DNA of 14,606 bases. It comes from Pseudomonadota bacterium. Its GTDB lineage: Bacteria > Pseudomonadota > Alphaproteobacteria > Rhizobiales > Xanthobacteraceae. A program made the position numbers and the translations under genes. The number at the start of each line of letters is the position of its first letter. The first letter of the stretch is position 1. Location: NCBI GenBank assembly GCA_023391175.1, contig JAEWBL010000680.1, positions 1 through 14,606 on the forward strand. Direction: 5' to 3'. Shown here one piece after another: positions 13,218 to 14,606 of the stretch. Under the pieces are notes generated by a model. The model worked only from the letters and a program-made list of their open reading frames with translations. It made no database searches and was not told the origin of the DNA.

Positions 13218-14606
13218 TCACAGCGAACGCTGGATCACCTCGACGCGGAAGCACTCGATCACGTCGCCAGCACGCATGTCCTGATAGTTCTCGAAGGACA
13301 TGCCGCAGTCCTGGCCCGCGTGGACGGTGTTCACCGCATCCTTGAAGCGGTTGAGCGTCGCGAGCTTGCCTTCGTGGATCACCACGTTGTCGCGGATGAG
13401 GCGCACGTGCTGGCCCCTCTCCACGACGCCGTCGGTGACCTGGCAGCCCGCCACCTTGCCCACCTTGGAGACCAGGAAGATCTCCTTGATGAGGGCGTTG
13501 CCCAGCATGGTCTCGCGGTTGATGGGCGCGAGCAGGCCGCTCATGGCCTTCTTCACGTCATCCACGAGGTCGTAGATGATGTTGTAGTAGCGGATTTCGA
13601 TGCCCGCCCGCTCGGCCGCGTCGCGCGCTTCCTTGTTGGCGCGCACGTTGAAGGCGATGATCGCCGCGCCGGAGGTCTCCGCCAGCGTCACGTCGCTCTC
13701 GTTGATGCCGCCCGCGCCGGAATGGATGATGCGGGCCTGCACTTCGTCGTTGCCGACCTTCTCCAGCGCGCCGATGATGGCTTCCACCGAGCCCGACACG
13801 TCGCCCTTGATGATGAGGGGGAATTCCTTCCGCCCCGAAGCCTTCACCTGGCTCATCATCTGCTCCAGCGAGCCGCGGATGGTGGCGGAACGGGCCGCCG
13901 CCTTCTCGCGCTTCTGGCGCTGGCGGTAATCGGTGATCTCGCGGGCGCGGGCCTCGTTCTCCACCACGGCGAGGCGGTCGCCCGCCTCCGGCGTGCCGTT
14001 GAAGCCCAGCACTTCCACGGGGAAGGAGGGGCCGGCCGCGTCCACATTGGCGCCGGTGTCGGAGATGAGGGCGCGCACGCGGCCCCACTCGGCGCCGGCC
14101 ACCACGATGTCGCCCACGTGCAGGGTGCCGCGCTGGACGAGGACGGTGGCCACGGGGCCCCGGCCGCGATCGAGCTTGGCTTCCACCACGGTGCCTTCGG
14201 CGTCGCGGTTGGGATTGGCGCGCAGGTCGAGCAGTTCGGACTGGAGGGCGATGGCCTCCAGCAGCTTGTCGAGGTTGAGGTGCTCCTTGGCGGAGACTTC
14301 CACCTCAAGCGTCTCGCCGCCCATGCTCTCCACCTGCACTTCATACTGAAGCAGTTCGGAGCGCACGCGCTCGGGCTTGGCGCCGGGCTTGTCGATCTTG
14401 TTGATGGCCACGATCAGCGGCACGCGCGCGGCGCGGGCGTGGTTGATGGCCTCCACCGTCTGGGGCATCACGCCGTCGTCGGCCGCCACCACCAGCACCA
14501 CGATGTCCGTCACGTCGGCGCCGCGGGCGCGCATGGACGTGAAGGCCTCGTGGCCCGGCGTGTCGAGGAACGTCACGTCACCGCGCGCGGTGGTGATGCT
14601 GTACGC
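13218..14606 (-). CDS. infB: Translation initiation factor IF-2 (5' end outside window)
   Basis: IF-2 is the GTPase that brings initiator fMet-tRNA to the 30S subunit. The window shows the last 462 residues. The reading frame is open to the right edge, so the N-terminal domains and the P-loop lie outside. Visible GTPase motifs are G3 DTPGHEAF (visible residues 15-22), G4 NKIDKP (69-74) and G5 SAKEHLN. Domain II follows with [15 protein letters not shown], then domain III around [20 protein letters not shown], and the fMet-tRNA-binding C2 domain near the end, with [15 protein letters not shown]. The protein ends [10 protein letters not shown], a typical IF-2 terminus. An apparent internal GTG start at 14576 is not real, because conserved sequence continues upstream of it. 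It is the first visible gene of the infB-rbfA-truB operon; nusA would be expected upstream. Confidence 0.97.
   Translation of the reverse strand, partial: AYSITTARGDVTFLDTPGHEAFTSMRARGADVTDIVVLVVAADDGVMPQTVEAINHARAARVPLIVAINKIDKPGAKPERVRSELLQYEVQVESMGGETLEVEVSAKEHLNLDKLLEAIALQSELLDLRANPNRDAEGTVVEAKLDRGRGPVATVLVQRGTLHVGDIVVAGAEWGRVRALISDTGANVDAAGPSFPVEVLGFNGTPEAGDRLAVVENEARAREITDYRQRQKREKAAARSATIRGSLEQMMSQVKASGRKEFPLIIKGDVSGSVEAIIGALEKVGNDEVQARIIHSGAGGINESDVTLAETSGAAIIAFNVRANKEARDAAERAGIEIRYYNIIYDLVDDVKKAMSGLLAPINRETMLGNALIKEIFLVSKVGKVAGCQVTDGVVERGQHVRLIRDNVVIHEGKLATLNRFKDAVNTVHAGQDCGMSFENYQDMRAGDVIECFRVEVIQRSL

Noticed and set aside
1..14606. Mobile element, phage, CRISPR, toxin-antitoxin or defence system
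   Set aside because: No transposase, integrase, terminal repeats, regularly spaced direct repeats, tRNA-borne att site or defence-gene motif was seen. Base and codon use look even across the window.

Overview
The window looks like chromosomal DNA of a GC-rich alphaproteobacterium. The best guess is the Hyphomicrobiales, perhaps near Xanthobacter, Azorhizobium or Ancylobacter. The pointers are a RegB/RegA (ActS/ActR) redox two-component pair, an intracellular PHB depolymerase, and high G+C with strong third-position bias. This placement is inferred from family recognition, not from a database search. I found no tRNA, rRNA, CRISPR array, transposon or prophage. Most of the window is ordinary core or near-core gene content.

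Left part (1-3562): a truncated ArsR-type winged-helix regulator on the minus strand faces away from a plus-strand EamA/DMT transporter, and a perfect 10-bp inverted repeat lies between them. The transporter converges on regA. RegA is the second gene of a minus-strand regB-regA operon, with the quinone-binding loop, redox cysteine and phosphotransfer residues all visible.

Middle part (3563-9787): a 189-bp divergent region separates regB from phaZ (intracellular PHB depolymerase), which is followed by a YgjP-like zinc metallohydrolase. These converge on a minus-strand cluster: a class I/II PLP aminotransferase, an AbrB-family membrane protein 17 bp after it, and a DoxX-family membrane protein. 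A second divergent region separates the aminotransferase from a RutE-type nitroreductase, whose gene ends at a perfect 12-bp terminator shared with the convergent gene.

Right part (9790-14606): reading on the minus strand from the right edge, infB (5' end outside the window), rbfA and truB form the translation/ribosome-maturation operon, with rbfA-truB coupled by an ATGA overlap. Where rpsO-pnp often follows truB, an orphan periplasmic peptide-type ABC solute-binding protein gene follows instead. Its leader can fold a perfect 10-bp hairpin that buries the Shine-Dalgarno sequence.

I do not see a convincing undescribed multi-gene system. The most interesting leads are regulatory: the SD-sequestering hairpin before the solute-binding protein gene, the regB/phaZ divergent arrangement linking redox sensing to PHB breakdown, the palindrome in the arsR/transporter spacer, and the folded infB-rbfA spacer.
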